From the NCBI RefSeq assembly GCF_013368755.1, contig NC_049564.1, forward strand, positions 380,001 through 444,000: a stretch of DNA of 64,000 nt, given 5' to 3'. Below, one piece after another: positions 12,474-25,140 of this stretch. The DNA is from Talaromyces rugulosus (Eukaryota; Ascomycota; Eurotiomycetes; Eurotiales; Trichocomaceae). Every line of letters begins with the position of its first letter. Position 1 is the first letter of the stretch. Both the position numbers and the translations under genes were made by a program. Under the pieces are notes generated by a model. It saw nothing but the letters and a program-made list of their open reading frames with translations. It searched no databases and had not been told where the DNA came from.

Positions 12474-13041
12474 TCTCGTTCTCATACTCTTCTTTCCTTT
12501 TCTTCCCCGGCGTCCCTCTATCTCTCTATCTCTATCTCCATCCCTGTCCCTGTCCCTGTCCCCCGCCAGCTGGTCGGCTGCTGGTCATCTTTGTGCATGC
12601 AGTGACGGGTTTGACCAAGGTAAGCCGAATGCCCTTTCTTCGTTGACTACAAAACGCATTGTCTGTCTTTATTGCGCGCAAACAATGGGATCTCTCTCTC
12701 TGTTGTGTACACGCGTCTTGTCTTGTTGCGGCAGGAGCGAATGTGTCGGTCGTTCGCGCCTTCCTGCCCCGTCTTGCCCGCTCGCTCGCTCCTTCCTCGC
12801 AACTGACAGCACGGGAAAAACACCAAAAAAACACCACCCCCCCCGCATTTCTCTTTTCTATCTCAACCTCCTCCGTCCATGTTCTGTGTTCATGTGCATG
12901 TGCTAACTCCCCTCCCAGCGTGGGATCCCATCCTGCTGCTGCTCATCACCCGCCTGCCAGCCGCCGTGACCCTCGCCCGTCTCGCTGCTGGCCTGCGCGC
13001 GCCATTCTGATCCGGTGGAAGGCGCTGCTGCCACCGTCCGT
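12231..13041 (+). promoter_or_regulatory. Pyrimidine-rich leader and promoter of the PP1-subunit gene, with (CT)n tract
   Basis: About 800 bp before the ATG at 13042 is strongly C/T-rich on the plus strand. It includes an uninterrupted (CT)16 tract at about 12440-12471 and CCCTGT repeats at about 12541-12560. CT-rich stretches near transcription starts are common in highly expressed filamentous-fungal genes. Open frames across it (for example 12659-13306) follow from the low-AT composition and are not supported as genes. Confidence 0.5.
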
Positions 13042-15172
13042 ATGCCCTACACCTCGCCGCTGCTGCTTCTCCCCGCTCCGTCCGACGCGGGTGCCATGGT
13101 GCCGGATCGCCCTCATCTCCCGCGCTCATACTCGGCCCAAGCATACATCCGCAGACACCGGCGCAGTCCGTCGTTTAGCAAGCTGGCCCCTGGCAGTGAA
13201 TCGCCCGCCGCCGATTCCCCAGTGCTGTCCCACACCCAGCTGCCGTAAGTGGAGAGCTGAATCTGTTCTATACAAAAAGCTAACTTGCAACTTGCCAGGC
13301 GACTAATTGTCGACCCCCATGCCAGCCTGCGCCAGTCCCCGCCCCCTCGCAACAATGCCGTAATCCCATCCGGCGCCATCATCTCGCCTCCCGAGTCGGC
13401 CGGTAACTCGAGCGACGAAGAGACGTCGCCTCGCACCGTCCGTCGACCGCTGCCAGTCGAAAGATTAGACGCTGCCATCCGATCACTGCAGTCGGAAGGG
13501 GAACCCTCAGACAAAGGAGACAAAGAAAGCGGCCCGGTGCCCCCCCTGACCCCGGAGGCGAGGGCCATCTCCCACTCGCGCTCGTCCACCGAGAACGATA
13601 TCCAGTTCCGGGCAGACTCGCTCGACTCCTCGTCGTCCATCGACAGTGACCGGGATGAGCTTGCGCCCAAGCCGTCAATGGTTCGGAAAAAGTCTGGCGA
13701 GGTGGTTCGCCCAGCCCTACGCACCAATCGTCGCCCCTCGAGCATGCCTGGCACCCCCACTTTTTCAAAGAACGTCCACTTTGACGCTCAGCTCGAACAC
13801 ATCAGGCATTTCCTGCAGCTCGACAAACCCCTCGCCGTGAGCGCCGATACCTCGCCTGTCGAGACGTACCCGGGTGCAACGGAGTATCCTTTCTACCATG
13901 TCCCTAGCTATGAGTGGGAAGTCAAGCTGCCCAACTTCCCCGCAGATTCCACTGCTCGAAGAACCCAGCCGGTTCGCTTGGATCGCATCTACTTGTCGGC
14001 AGATCAGCAAAGCCTGGTCGGCGTTGTTGTCGTTGCCAACCTGGCTTTCCGAAAGAACGTGCTGGCCCGCTTCACTTTGGACTATTGGAAGACGGTGTCG
14101 GAAGTGTCGGCAGAATATAACCAGGATGTGCGCCGCAAGCACGTCAACGATGGCTACGATCGCTTCAACTTTACCATTAACCTGTCCGACGTGCCGAATT
14201 TGGAAACCAAGACTCTTTTCCTGTGTATTCGCTATACTGTGGCGGGCCAAGAGTATTGGGACAACAACTCGTCGATGAACTACCAGGTCGGCTTTGCCAA
14301 GAAGGAAAAGACTCGGCCAGCTGAAGCTCCGAGTGCTCCCACCCATGAAGCACAGTCTCTGCCACGCAGTAGAAGCGCCGTCTCGATCGCGTCTCGGCCA
14401 CTGTCCATGCCTTCTTTTGGCGAATTTGGCTCACCCCCCACTCCCAACTTCTCCTTCCCCCGAGACAGCAGAAACGCTGACTCGGATTTCCACCTGTCCC
14501 CGCTTGACCACCCGGATTTCTTAGAGCAACCCAAGCCAAGAGAAAAGCCGGCCAAGCAAGCTTGGAGCAACCGGTATGATTTTGGGGCATCGCTCTCGGC
14601 TACCAAGAGCAACGGAGCGAGCGAAGACCGCACGACATTGACCGCGAAAGCGAGATCTGCCGGTGGTGGTCATGGTCGCTCGTTCTCATCCAACGATGCC
14701 GGCTCGCCAAAGCCCCAGCCGGTAGCACCTCTTGTTTCCGGCAAACTACACCAGGAATCCTCTTCATACAAGGAGCTGGTGGACAAATACTGCTTTGTAA
14801 GGACCTGCCTGTCTTTCCGTTCCATCAGTTACGTCGACTGACTGACTGACACAGTTTGGCACTGCCACCAAAAGCATGGAGCTTCCTCATGGTCCAAAGA
14901 ACACCCGGTCTGAGACCGAGGACGATCTTCTTCGAGTGGACTCTGCTGTTTCGATATCACTGAACAGGACTGCACCATTGGATTCCTCGTCCGCGGCGTC
15001 GGCATCGTCGTCGTCGTCGTCGTCATCATCATCATCATCATCATCGGCGCCATCCGGCGCGGTGAACTCATATAGCAGCTCGCCGATTGTGTATAAACCG
15101 CTATATCAACCAAACATTCCTCACTCTCATCGATTCCTTCAGGAATCACACGCGGCGGCAATCGTCGGCTAG
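13042..15172 (+). CDS. Protein phosphatase 1 regulatory subunit with CBM21 domain (Gac1/Pig-like)
   Basis: Three exons (13042-13244, 13299-14796, 14855-15172) total 2019 nt, giving 672 aa. A serine-rich N-terminal half carries an RVxF-type phosphatase-docking motif KNVHF (residues 225-229). It is followed by a CBM21 carbohydrate-binding domain, about residues 270-400, with FTLDYWKTVSEV, YDRFNFTINL and EYWDNNSSMNYQV. The family brings PP1 (Glc7) to glycogen and activates glycogen synthase. The C-terminus contains a run of about 14 serines encoded by TCG/TCA repeats (about 15005-15050). Intron 1 (GTAAGT…CCAG) and intron 2 (GTAAGG…ACAG) keep the frame. The ATG at 13042 is preferred over an in-frame upstream ATG at 13015, but the choice is not certain. 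Confidence 0.9.
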
Positions 15173-15739
15173 CCCGTTCCCGTTTTTTCGCGTTCTCGAT
15201 GTCCAATCCGAGTTCGCGGCCCGGGAACGAGGCACGTATATATCGTTATCCTTCGCGCAGCAGCCTGCACGGCGCATTCACATTGATAGTATTGTTTAAT
15301 GCATTTAATTCTTGATTGTTTAGTTATTATCATTGGTGGTCATGGGGCGGCGTTCTGGCAAAAAGTGCATTTTATTGGAGGTCTTTTGTTGTCTGGCGTT
15401 GAGTTTTGTTTTTATTTCCTGTGTCAGATGTTTGCATTTGCGATGGTCTCGGCCATACGAGTCACGAGACAATGTTTCGTATGATTATGAATTGATATTA
15501 CAATATACGGAGTATACAGCACATCTTCCGAGTAAGAGGAATAAAATGATAGTCTGTAGGGTAGATAGATAAGAAGTGATTATTGATAAGAGCAGGACAC
15601 GTGACATCCCGCAGGTCTTGGCGGGGCGGGCCTTGGCACTGGGCGCGCGGGCCAAGCCAAACATGCCAAACCGAGCCCGCAAAAAAAGACACGCTGGAAA
15701 GCAGCACTTCATAACGCCCTTTTTGCGCGCCCCCGCCCG
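15173..15739. other. Intergenic: 3' UTR and upstream histone H4 region
   Basis: Downstream sequence of the PP1-subunit gene and the distal H4 promoter. I see no coding potential beyond short chance frames. Confidence 0.5.
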
Positions 15740-15827
15740 CCAATCAGCGCCCGCCGTTCCATTCCTCGTCGCTTAGTCAGGTGACTTCTGCTCAGATCAA
15801 CTCCCCGGCCCGCCAAATGTATTTAAA
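15740..15827 (+). promoter_or_regulatory. Histone H4 promoter: CCAAT box and TATA-like element
   Basis: A CCAAT box (CCAATCAGCG) begins at 15740 and a TATTTAAA element spans 15820-15827. They lie about 220 and 135 bp before the H4 ATG, followed by a pyrimidine-rich leader. CCAAT boxes bound by the Hap/Nf-Y complex are common in fungal histone promoters. Confidence 0.5.
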
Positions 15828-15959
15828 GCGCCTGTCCTGCCCTCTTTTCTCCCTCCTCCACCTCTCTTGCCTGTTTTCGGTCGTTTTTTATCAGCTTTCC
15901 CATCCAGCTTTCATCATCAACAACGCCAAGTTTTATCAAGTTCATCATCTAACTTCACC

Positions 15960-16542
<583 letters not shown>

Positions 16543-17050
16543 TTTAGACTTGGCATGTTCATTCCATGCTTGGCTTGGATTAGCTTGGGTTTTTAGGCTT
16601 ATGATTCTGGATGTTATGATTTCTCTTTAAAGTTTTGGGGGATTCGGTTTGGGGTTATGGATGGTTTTGTTTTACACAATTACACGAGTAGTAATATACT
16701 ATCGTACTTATTTTTATTCTACCTTTGATATACTAGTAGACTAGTAGACTACGTAGTGTGGACATGAGTAAAAGCAAGCATCAATCTTATTATTGTAGTC
16801 TATATGCAACTTCATCCTTCAAAACAATCAAACATGAAACCCATCAATCAATCGATATCCATAACAAAAACATCACTCGTGTAAAAATAAAAATAAAAAT
16901 AAAAATAAAACTCCAGCCGATAAACAGTCGTTGGTATATTGTTTTTATTATTAAAAAGTCGTAATCATAACCAACTCTTCAACCAGGTCTTGAAGAGTCT
17001 CTCGAGTCTTAAAAAGAAGAAGAATATTTCCGAATGGAAATATTGACTGA
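16543..17050. other. Intergenic between convergent genes
   Basis: 3' flanks of H4 and of the small gene at 17051. 16880-16910 contains an AAAATA tandem stretch. No gene is seen. Confidence 0.5.
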
Positions 17051-17314
17051 TCACTTCAGTGCAAACACGGTGCCAGCAGCCTTGAAAAAGCTGGCTCGCT
17101 CCTTGGTCGTGGCCGCCTGGCGCGCACGCTTCTTTTCGAGGCTAGTCTGCTCGGCCGAGGCCTTGCGTGGGTAGTCGAATGAGGTGGAGGTAGAAGAAGT
17201 GGTGACGGTGCTGTTGGAGCGAGAGGTATTGACAGAGTTTTGCTGCTGGTGGTTCAGCTGCAAGTCGGAGCCGTCAAAGGCGCGGCGAGTCATGGGGGAG
17301 GCGTTGAGAAGCAT
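17051..17314 (-). CDS. Small conserved-looking protein of unknown function (87 aa)
   Basis: The open frame from the ATG at 17314 gives 87 aa starting MLLNASPMTRRAFDGSD. It has a Ser/Thr-rich middle and a basic helical C-terminal part (LEKKRARQAATTKERASFFKAAG). The frame extends upstream into a (GTA)n repeat at about 17331-17363 that would encode poly-Thr, but no ATG is available there, so the repeat is taken as leader. The composition looks coding and the compact single frame ends at a normal stop. I do not recognise a domain. It could be a small nuclear or cytosolic regulatory protein, but nothing shows this. Confidence 0.6.
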   Translation of the reverse strand: MLLNASPMTRRAFDGSDLQLNHQQQNSVNTSRSNSTVTTSSTSTSFDYPRKASAEQTSLEKKRARQAATTKERASFFKAAGTVFALK

Positions 17315-17323
17315 TTTGAATAG

Positions 17324-17330
<7 letters not shown>

Positions 17331-17364
<34 letters not shown>

Positions 17365-17443
17365 AGGATTGTTGTTTCAACGTTGGTGTTTGTTCAAGTA
17401 TTGTTTGAGTGACTGATGATGATGATGATGATGATGATGATAA
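17331..17443. repeat. (GTA)n and (GAT)n microsatellites upstream of the small gene
   Basis: A GTA/TAG run (about 17331-17363) and a GAT run (about 17413-17442) lie just upstream of the minus-strand ATG at 17314, in its leader or promoter. Both are prone to length change. Confidence 0.8.
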
Positions 17444-18766
17444 TAAACATCAAGAGAAGACGAGACCCTTTATATACCTCCTCCCGGAATAAAAACCCAA
17501 ACAAACCCTCTTGGCACTCCGTTCCAGATGACTCAATAGATCTAGAATATACTTCAGGCAGTCACAAATCACAAGCAATTATTCCGACACGGCATGCCGT
17601 TTTTTGCATATACCTCGAATCGGGCTCCTAATTGGGTTTTCGAGGCGATGATCTGGTGTCGGAGTAGAGTGGGTAGTCCGATCGGAGTTCTTCCACTATA
17701 CAACTACGTAACTTACTACACAGAAACTAAATTATTATCCATACTGCTTTACTCCGCTAGACCGCTGTTTTCATGTGTTTATACCGATGCTCGTATTCCA
17801 TAATAATATCATTTTTATACTTTACACAGCGTATCCAGACTCTGACTTTTCTCTCGGAACTCACTCCGAGCCAATCAGCAGGCGGGCAAATGACTCAACC
17901 TTAGGCATCCATCAACAAAGGAACAGATTAATAAGAACAGACGATGACTCACAACCGTTAAAAAGTTAATGATATTGCAGTGGCTGAATCTGACCTCGTA
18001 AATATACAACATTATTGTACTGTATCGCATTTCTCGATTGATGCATGTTTCGCGCATATCCTCGGCGTGGCTATTTCTTTCTCCCCTGTTTCAACGCCTT
18101 TGATCCACATAGAGAAAAATTCTTCTTCTTTTTTTTAAAGAAATTCAATTTCATAGAGTAATAAAAATCTCCAATTTTAGCCGCAAAGCCCAGGCCAGAG
18201 CTTCTAGCCACGCTAAGCTTTGGGCTGGGCGCAGCAGGGCTGCTGCGGAGTTTACCAGGCGCTCGGAATAGATTGAACTTTTCAACTCCGAAGGCTAGTC
18301 TAGACTGCTCAGAACTATACCGTCTAAGAGTACTATTACTATTAGCGCATACGAATAGTACTCCGTATGGAGCACGTACTCAGTGGTGGCTTGGTCTGGA
18401 ATTAAGAGCGTTATGACATCATTGCATTCAAAACTATTTGCGTATAGTGTACCAGTTGACTCGTGCGAAATACGAGGTGCTTACATATCAATTGAACACA
18501 TGTCTAGACTCCTCCATAACAATCCATTGATATTAATAATGTCCATGAATATTGTAAATCTCAAGTGAATTATTAATGTGATTCTATCAACATCATGTCT
18601 AACCAACTATGTATAACCCCAACAAAAAAAAAGGGGCAACGTGCCATGCAAATAAACAACAAGATAGTATATATCGCCGGCCCATGCAAAACAAACTGAG
18701 CAGGTGCTGTACAACAACTCTGGCTTAAATTATTCAAAGAAAAGGAAGACGAAAAAAAAATAAAAC
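17444..18766. other. Intergenic, no gene seen
   Basis: About 1.3 kb of moderately AT-rich sequence with only short chance frames. It spans the promoter side of the small gene and the 3' flank of the GPI-deacylase gene. Confidence 0.5.
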
Positions 18767-21700
18767 TCAAGGTTTCTTCTTATGTTTCCCATTCGCAGAT
18801 AGGCTCGTATTATCATCACCTTCCAGAATGCGAAATATACGGCGAATCGAAAACCCGCCAGAAACGAGATAGAGCATCACCAGCCATGCGGAAAAGATAT
18901 TAGCGATATGGTGGAGTAGGTATGCAAACGTAACGCCATACACGGCCGAATAGCCTGCCAGGCAGAAGAGAATGATATATGTGACATATTTGACTCTGCG
19001 CTCGTTAGTCTGCAGTCATATTAAGAGCATAGTATGGCACATAGCATAGCATAACATAGATAGGATGGTATATTACCGTGAAAAAATACGTGGAATCATG
19101 TGCCCACTCGTCATCGTCTCGACCAGTATCAAAAATGGCATTATCGATAGTACATTGTGGTGCGACGAAAACGGCGTTAGCCAATGTACTGCCAGATTAT
19201 GCACCCAGACCACCAGCACGAGAATATTAATCGGAAGCACCCACAACATGAGCGTCAGGATCGAGTGCGCGTAGTTGAAAAAGCTCGAGTTAACCGCCAG
19301 GCGCTGCAAAAGTCAGTCAGAATCACTAGACACCAAGTGAAAAAAAAAATAATACTCACTGTCTCTTTGAAATACCACAGTGCCCGCGCGCACGTTGACA
19401 GCTGCACCAAGCATGCCACCATGTACGCAAACTGATACGGGATAACCGTGGCCACAAGGACAAGAAGAATCGTCGCATTAATCATCCTGCGCCGCGGACT
19501 GGGATGCGAAAATATTGGAGTGTTCCTAATCAGTCAGCAAAACCCGACACTCCCAAAATCAAGACAACGTACCCTCGATCGTCACGACGGATATAGCCCG
19601 TTTTTGTCCGAAGCAACCCATACACCGACGAGAGCAGCGTCAGGAGCACCAATGAAACGTAATTGACGACCACGCAAATACCAATGCTGATCAATCCAAA
19701 CAGCGGCACGAGGAACCAGAAAAACGCATCCTGTGCACCGAGAAGCAGGTCGTGTTTTGTAAAGTCAACCGCAGTCTCAGTCGAGTTGCTCCGCCAGTGA
19801 AACGGGTCGTCACTCGGAGGCAGTCGTCTTGTAGAAGCCAAAGAGGATGCCAGAAGCGACAAAACGCCCAGCACTAACGGCAAGGATGACCGAAGGCATG
19901 CATTCAGACTTTCCATAAATGTGATAAAATATCCCGTGTCGTCATACACTTTGAACTGTTTTCGCAAGACAAGAGCGACAACAAACAGGGGAAAAGCGGT
20001 GAAAAGAGTCCTGTATCGCATGACTAGCTCGCCGAAGCTGTTCGGAATGTCCACTGCCAAAGATAGATCAACGCTGGATGAACACGTTGGGTCGGACCAC
20101 AGATGGAACGATACCCCATACGCAGCCTGCTCTCGCAGAGGCGGAGGCATATACGGCGCAACACCATGTAGATTCACGTTCACGTCGTGCAGATTGACAA
20201 AGAACTTGGACTCATGCGGCTCGGGCATGGACTGGCGCAATAGAGGTGAAAACAGTGGAGTCGGGTCAGTACACTTGTTAGTTCGCACTGAGAGTTTATA
20301 CGCCAACAAACTGGAATGCAACGAGGGAATCTTCACTTCCGTCAGCATTGGTCGATTGGCAGGCAGTTTCACATGAAGTCCGGCGCTAAGAAGACGACCC
20401 AGTCCGACACGAGTAGGGATCACCGCGTCCGAACTGTCCGAGAATTCAGCTATGACCCAGCCATCAGTATGATCTTGGGCTTTATCAATCACTGCGACAA
20501 ATTGGTGTTCAGCGAGGTCCTCCAGATCGTATTGAAGGTACGAGAATGGCTGGCGCAGATCAAAGGCTTCCTGCGAAGAAGGCGTAGACGCGGGGAGATG
20601 TATCCTGTCAGGAGCAGCATTCTTGCATGCCAATCGAGTCGATCCAGAGCCACCACGGGAAAAGTCTAGGTTTGTCGAGAAAGACGACGCTGCGCGCCCG
20701 ACTTGCAGCGGATAAATAGTACAAAAGAGAACCTCCAAGTTCCCTTCGGCCTTGTCAAACGGTCGGTCTGTGAGGAGTGTGAATTTTTTGCCCGATACGC
20801 CTTGAGGTGGAACCGGCATTAAGTGGGCTTCTGGTTCCTTTTGATTTCCCAATCTACGCAGAACGAGTCGCTCGCCTTGAGCTAGTATCTTGTTAGTGCT
20901 CGAATCTAACGTGAGAAGTGTATTTGGTTCTGCAAGTAGTTAGCTTGGAATTCACATTTAAATAGATGTGACAAGTCTTACCTTGCTGAGGCAGGGTTCG
21001 CTCGGCGGTAGGTTCCATGCCAGTCAAGAACCATTTCTTGAAAACACGCATTCGATCAGCCCGAGGCCGCGTTTGGCTAGAGCGATGGACATCAACCACC
21101 TCATAAAGCGACTTGATGACTGCTTTGCGGAATTGGTCACACCACGTGATCGACAGATGATCGGTGCCCACCCAAACGTCGGGTATAGTCGACGTAAAGA
21201 CAGTGAATCCGTGGGTTTCAGGGACAAGAGAGGAGAGACTGGCATAGTCTGACGGCACAACTGTATCCCGCGCGCCTCCCGCTATTGAAACCAGCGTCAC
21301 ATGCCACAGAGGATTGTTATTAGCCCATTCCTGCGAATACGCTCCTCTCCAGTAGTCGTTGACCTGTTTGTATGTATGGACCATGTCCGAGTCAAAGGAC
21401 ACGGGAGGCTTTGCGTGGGGCGCAGACATGGTGATAATTGTGTTGACCGAGTTGGCTTGGTAGTTGGCCATTGTCAATGCAGTCCGGGCAACAACACCGC
21501 CCATTGAATGCCCAATTAGGATGACAGAGCTGGGATCGGGAAGATCCGAATCGCGGTTCAATCGGCGGGGATCATGGTAGAGCGAAAGAATATAAGCTAG
21601 AGCTTCGTTGACGTACTCGGCCTGGTCGAGAATAGTCTGCCCATGGAAAGCAGCCAGGTCCTCGTTGAAGTCGACCATGAAGAAATCCAAGTTGCGAGCT

Positions 21701-22525
21701 CCGGCGTTTAACCGCTCTCCATCTTGCAGTATGACATGGCGAAAATGCCTCGAAGCTTCAGAAGCCAACGATCGTACTTGTTTATAGCTACCGGCATTTC
21801 CGGGGAGAAAGAGGACTGGGGCACCGCTAAGCTGGAAATAAGAGTCAGTCACAGATCAACGGTATCGGCTCAATTGACATTACCCCGATGTTGTCTTGCG
21901 AATAGTAATCAACGCCTTCTTCGCGATAGAGATATAAATTGTATTTGCTGGCAAAACGGGTGTGTTCCGTGTCGAACCCCAACATCTTCAAATACGTCGG
22001 ACTCATCATCGAAACCTGACAGCCGTTGACGCCAAGCGGCCGCTGCACAAAGGAATGCATGATGTAGAGGAAAAAGAAGACGCCGGCCAGAGCCGTGGAC
22101 AGCACGAGAATTGACAGCGACCAAGGGCTGCGAAGCCGAAATTGCCGACTGCGCTGGTCCTCGGGCAAACTCTCAGAGGAGAGCTGCCGCGAGGCCATCG
22201 GGATCATGTCGGACTTTGTGGTAGACGTCGGCGTAGGAGGCGCGGAGGAGGCATGCGATGGAGAGGGAGGAAAGGAATTGCGGATGGCGCTCGAGTTTCT
22301 CGACCGCGGAGTGGACAATGAGAGCGAGTTGTTACTGTTGTTGCTGTTGTGACGACTGTTGTTTGGACGAAAATCGATGCTGGCGGCGGGCGCGGCTATC
22401 TGCGACCGCAGCGTTTCCAACTGAGCGTTGGGGATGCTGTCTCCATGGCCGGTGTCGGCAGAGATGCGAGACGACCCCAAGGGAACTTCAGTCTCGTCCG
22501 ACAACCCGGACGAGCGCCTGTGCAT
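18767..22525 (-). CDS. BST1: GPI inositol-deacylase (Bst1/PGAP1 family)
   Basis: Six exons (21884-22525, 20982-21831, 19573-20929, 19360-19525, 19077-19303, 18767-18995) total 3471 nt, giving 1156 aa. A Ser-rich cytosolic N-terminus leads to a transmembrane segment (SLSILVLSTALAGVFFFLYI). The lumenal lipase domain follows, with LSGAPVLFLPGNAGSYKQ and the nucleophile in GHSMGG (Ser323). The C-terminal half has several hydrophobic helices and a lysine-rich tail (KHKKKP), compatible with ER retention. The enzyme removes the inositol acyl chain from GPI anchors in the ER, needed for export of anchored proteins. The last intron uses the acceptor after GAGCGCAG, the only one restoring the frame. 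Length matches the family. Confidence 0.93.
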
Positions 22526-22881
22526 TTGAAGAGGTGAGCAGATAGCGCATTCAGGAGGGCAAGGCGGGTTTGGCTCTGGATGGGAAAAGGTTCTGGCGGC
22601 GGCATGTAACTAGGAGGCTTGGCCGCGCCGCGCTAGTCCGCATGCGGATGTATTAGTGTGCGTGGGCTGTGTAGGACGATTGGGGATCATTTAATTACAT
22701 TAATTAATTAATTAATTATATATTATTTAGTAAGAAGTTTCTAATTATATATCTTTTGTTTTTTTTTTTTTTTTTTAAAAAAAAAGAGGGAGATGCTGCA
22801 GATGTCAATGTTATTTCACTACATCCATACTAATTAGTATAGATCACATCACATAAATCATCTTTTACAAAACCCAATTGA
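22526..22881. other. Intergenic with TTAA repeat and T/A homopolymers
   Basis: Contains (TTAA)n-like sequence (about 22690-22720) and adjoining T and A runs (about 22757-22785). It is the promoter side of the GPI-deacylase gene. No gene is seen. Confidence 0.5.
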
Positions 22882-24733
22882 TCACTGTCCATGGAGAGAA
22901 GACAACAGCGAGTCCGGTGTTGCACCGTCATCTGCCCGGTAAACCAGCCGTCCATATCTCGTCCGACAGAGCATGTTGAGCAGACACTTTTCAATCCCTC
23001 GGTGGGCCTCCAAGCTCAAATGACCCACAATGTCTGTCATTTGCACCACATAGTTGATTTTTTGCGCACCAGCAACGTAAAATTGTAGAAAATGGGCATC
23101 CAGAAAGGACCGCAAAGCGTAAACAGACGTTTTCCATGTATCGGGCGCGGAAAAGAGCGACATGTTGAGCACGGCCAAGGCATTTTTGTCGTTGCTGGTG
23201 GCCATTACCGCTGGAGATCCAAAGGTTACAGACACTGATTCCTGGAGCATGAGGCAGATGGAAAACACTGCTGCAAGCCTATCGTAGTCCGAGTTGGAGT
23301 ATGTCGTCTTCAGCGGAGAAGACGCCGAGGAAAAGGTGACACTCGTATCAAAATCGGCCCGGATGAACAAAACTGCATCATACAACGCAGGGAACATCGA
23401 AAGCCCATCTCGATATAGTTGCAACGACATGCTCACCAAATTACGCATATCTTGGATGAAAGATATGAGCCATAAAGAACGCATGCGTTTGATATCGGTA
23501 ACTAGAAAGTTCGGAGACGAGATGCTGGAGATATCGTTTGTGGGCGAAAACCAGGATGGATGGGTCATGAGTGAAACCCTAAATATCATTAGTTTTTTTC
23601 TACACATTCAGGTGAGATATAGGAACTCTGCAACGTACAACCCGACGACCAATTCTAGTCTCCAGTCATCGTGGAGCTTGTGGACACCTCCTTTCACTTC
23701 AATCATCCGCTGTAGACCGTCTCGATGGACCTGCCACCCTTCTTCCGTGCCCCAGTATCTCTGAGTAATGTATAAGCCAATATCAATCGGTATAAAATTC
23801 GGATAACCACATACCTCAAATGTGAGCAGCCGCACAACAGCCGCGAATGTATCGTTACTCAACGCCCGAATCGGATCGTTAAACCATTGATTCAGTATCT
23901 CAAGTGCTTCTGACTTGTATTTTAAAGCTTCGAAAGAATTCGTTCCACGAGTAGGTGTCGTTCCGTCATAAAAGTATGCTAGATGGGCTGCGGAATGGGC
24001 CATGATTACATTAAAGCAAGCGGCATTGGAGAGATCGAGTGGAAACCAGACGTCCCGCATAGGATTGAAATCCGATGTAGGCATCTCCTCAAACATCATC
24101 GTCGCATGCGTGGTTATCCCTATTGTACCACATAAGCACCTCTCGATTTCAAAAGCAGACAAGGGTAGAAGTACAATGATGAATCAGTTTGTGATGCTCG
24201 GTAGTAAGAGTCACGGGGAAAACATCAAATGGATCCAGCCTTGATGAGCCCAAAGCGAAGTTCACTCCAGTTAGAATCTGGGCCGGGACACCTTGTAATA
24301 GGCCCGGAGCAATATATGACATCGGATCCTTCTCCTTCGGACTGTATTGTCGTTGCTCGTCCACGCTAAACAGATTCATATAGGAAAACGGATCCTGTAA
24401 ATCAGGTATACTATCCTGTATCGGGGTACCCCCAGTTGTGGACTGCATATGTTCATCTTGGCTAGCACTTCCAGACCCCGATGCATCGGGCTTAGATCGT
24501 AATGGTCGCTTCGTTCGATCGTGCACTCTTCCCGCTTGATTTCGACGGCGTCGCTCCTGCCAGTGCGCTCGCATAGCATGAGTACGTGCTCCTGGTTGGT
24601 TTTTTTCAGTGACAAAAGTGAAGCGAGAATGACCACCATCATCAACCGCACTCGAGCTGGAGGAGACGCTCTGACTGGTCTGTTTGGAAGGGTTGGATTC
24701 AGACTGCGACATGTTGCTTGTTTGCTTTTGCAT
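22882..24733 (-). CDS. Fungal_trans_2 ('tachykinin-like') regulatory protein without a zinc cluster
   Basis: Exons 24175-24733, 23815-24119, 23639-23760 and 22882-23578 total 1683 nt, giving 560 aa. The N-terminus carries the motif FTFVTEKNQPGARTHAMRAHWQERRRR, typical of the group often annotated as 'tachykinin family' in fungi, instead of a Zn2Cys6 cluster. The remainder matches the helical Fungal_trans_2 layout (NPMRDVWFPLDLSNAACFNVIMAHSAAH; TPTRGTNSFEALKYKSEALEILN). Intron 2 (23761-23814) is 54 nt with no in-frame stop, so retaining it would insert 18 residues. ATG 24733 is chosen; ATG 24712 is an alternative. A nuclear role is inferred from the family only. Confidence 0.82.
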
Positions 24734-25140
24734 TGAATCGCTAAGAGAATAGAACAACTCAAGAATGGAAACGAATACAGCTCAATATTTGCAAAGATTT
24801 TCAATGCATGTACGCTGCGATGAAAAGTGGCACGGACGGGCAAGGTGGCGCATCTCTGTAAATTGTAACGCATTTTACCGCTACTCCCAAATAGGCAACC
24901 TTCATACACATTATTATGCGTATTATGCGTCACACTGTTACGTGGTACGTGCCACATTAGAAACTAGGAGTATGTTGTTTTCTTTTCTTTGTGCGATGTC
25001 ATGTTATTTGTACTTTGAAGCTATCTAGACCCATCCAAATGTAGCACTAGTCAGCCTAGTGAAAAGGAGGTCATATTGAATAGTTACAAACACATAAAAG
25101 GTACTAGAGAGTAACTACATGCCACCAGATAGGCCACTAT
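24734..25140. other. Intergenic, no gene seen
   Basis: Promoter side of the Fungal_trans_2 gene and 3' flank of the small acidic-protein gene. Only short chance frames occur. Confidence 0.5.

Noticed and set aside
12659..13306. 215-aa frame upstream of and overlapping the PP1-subunit gene
   Set aside because: Low-complexity Pro/Ser/Arg-rich translation of a C/T-rich leader; it overlaps the real exon 1 in another frame.
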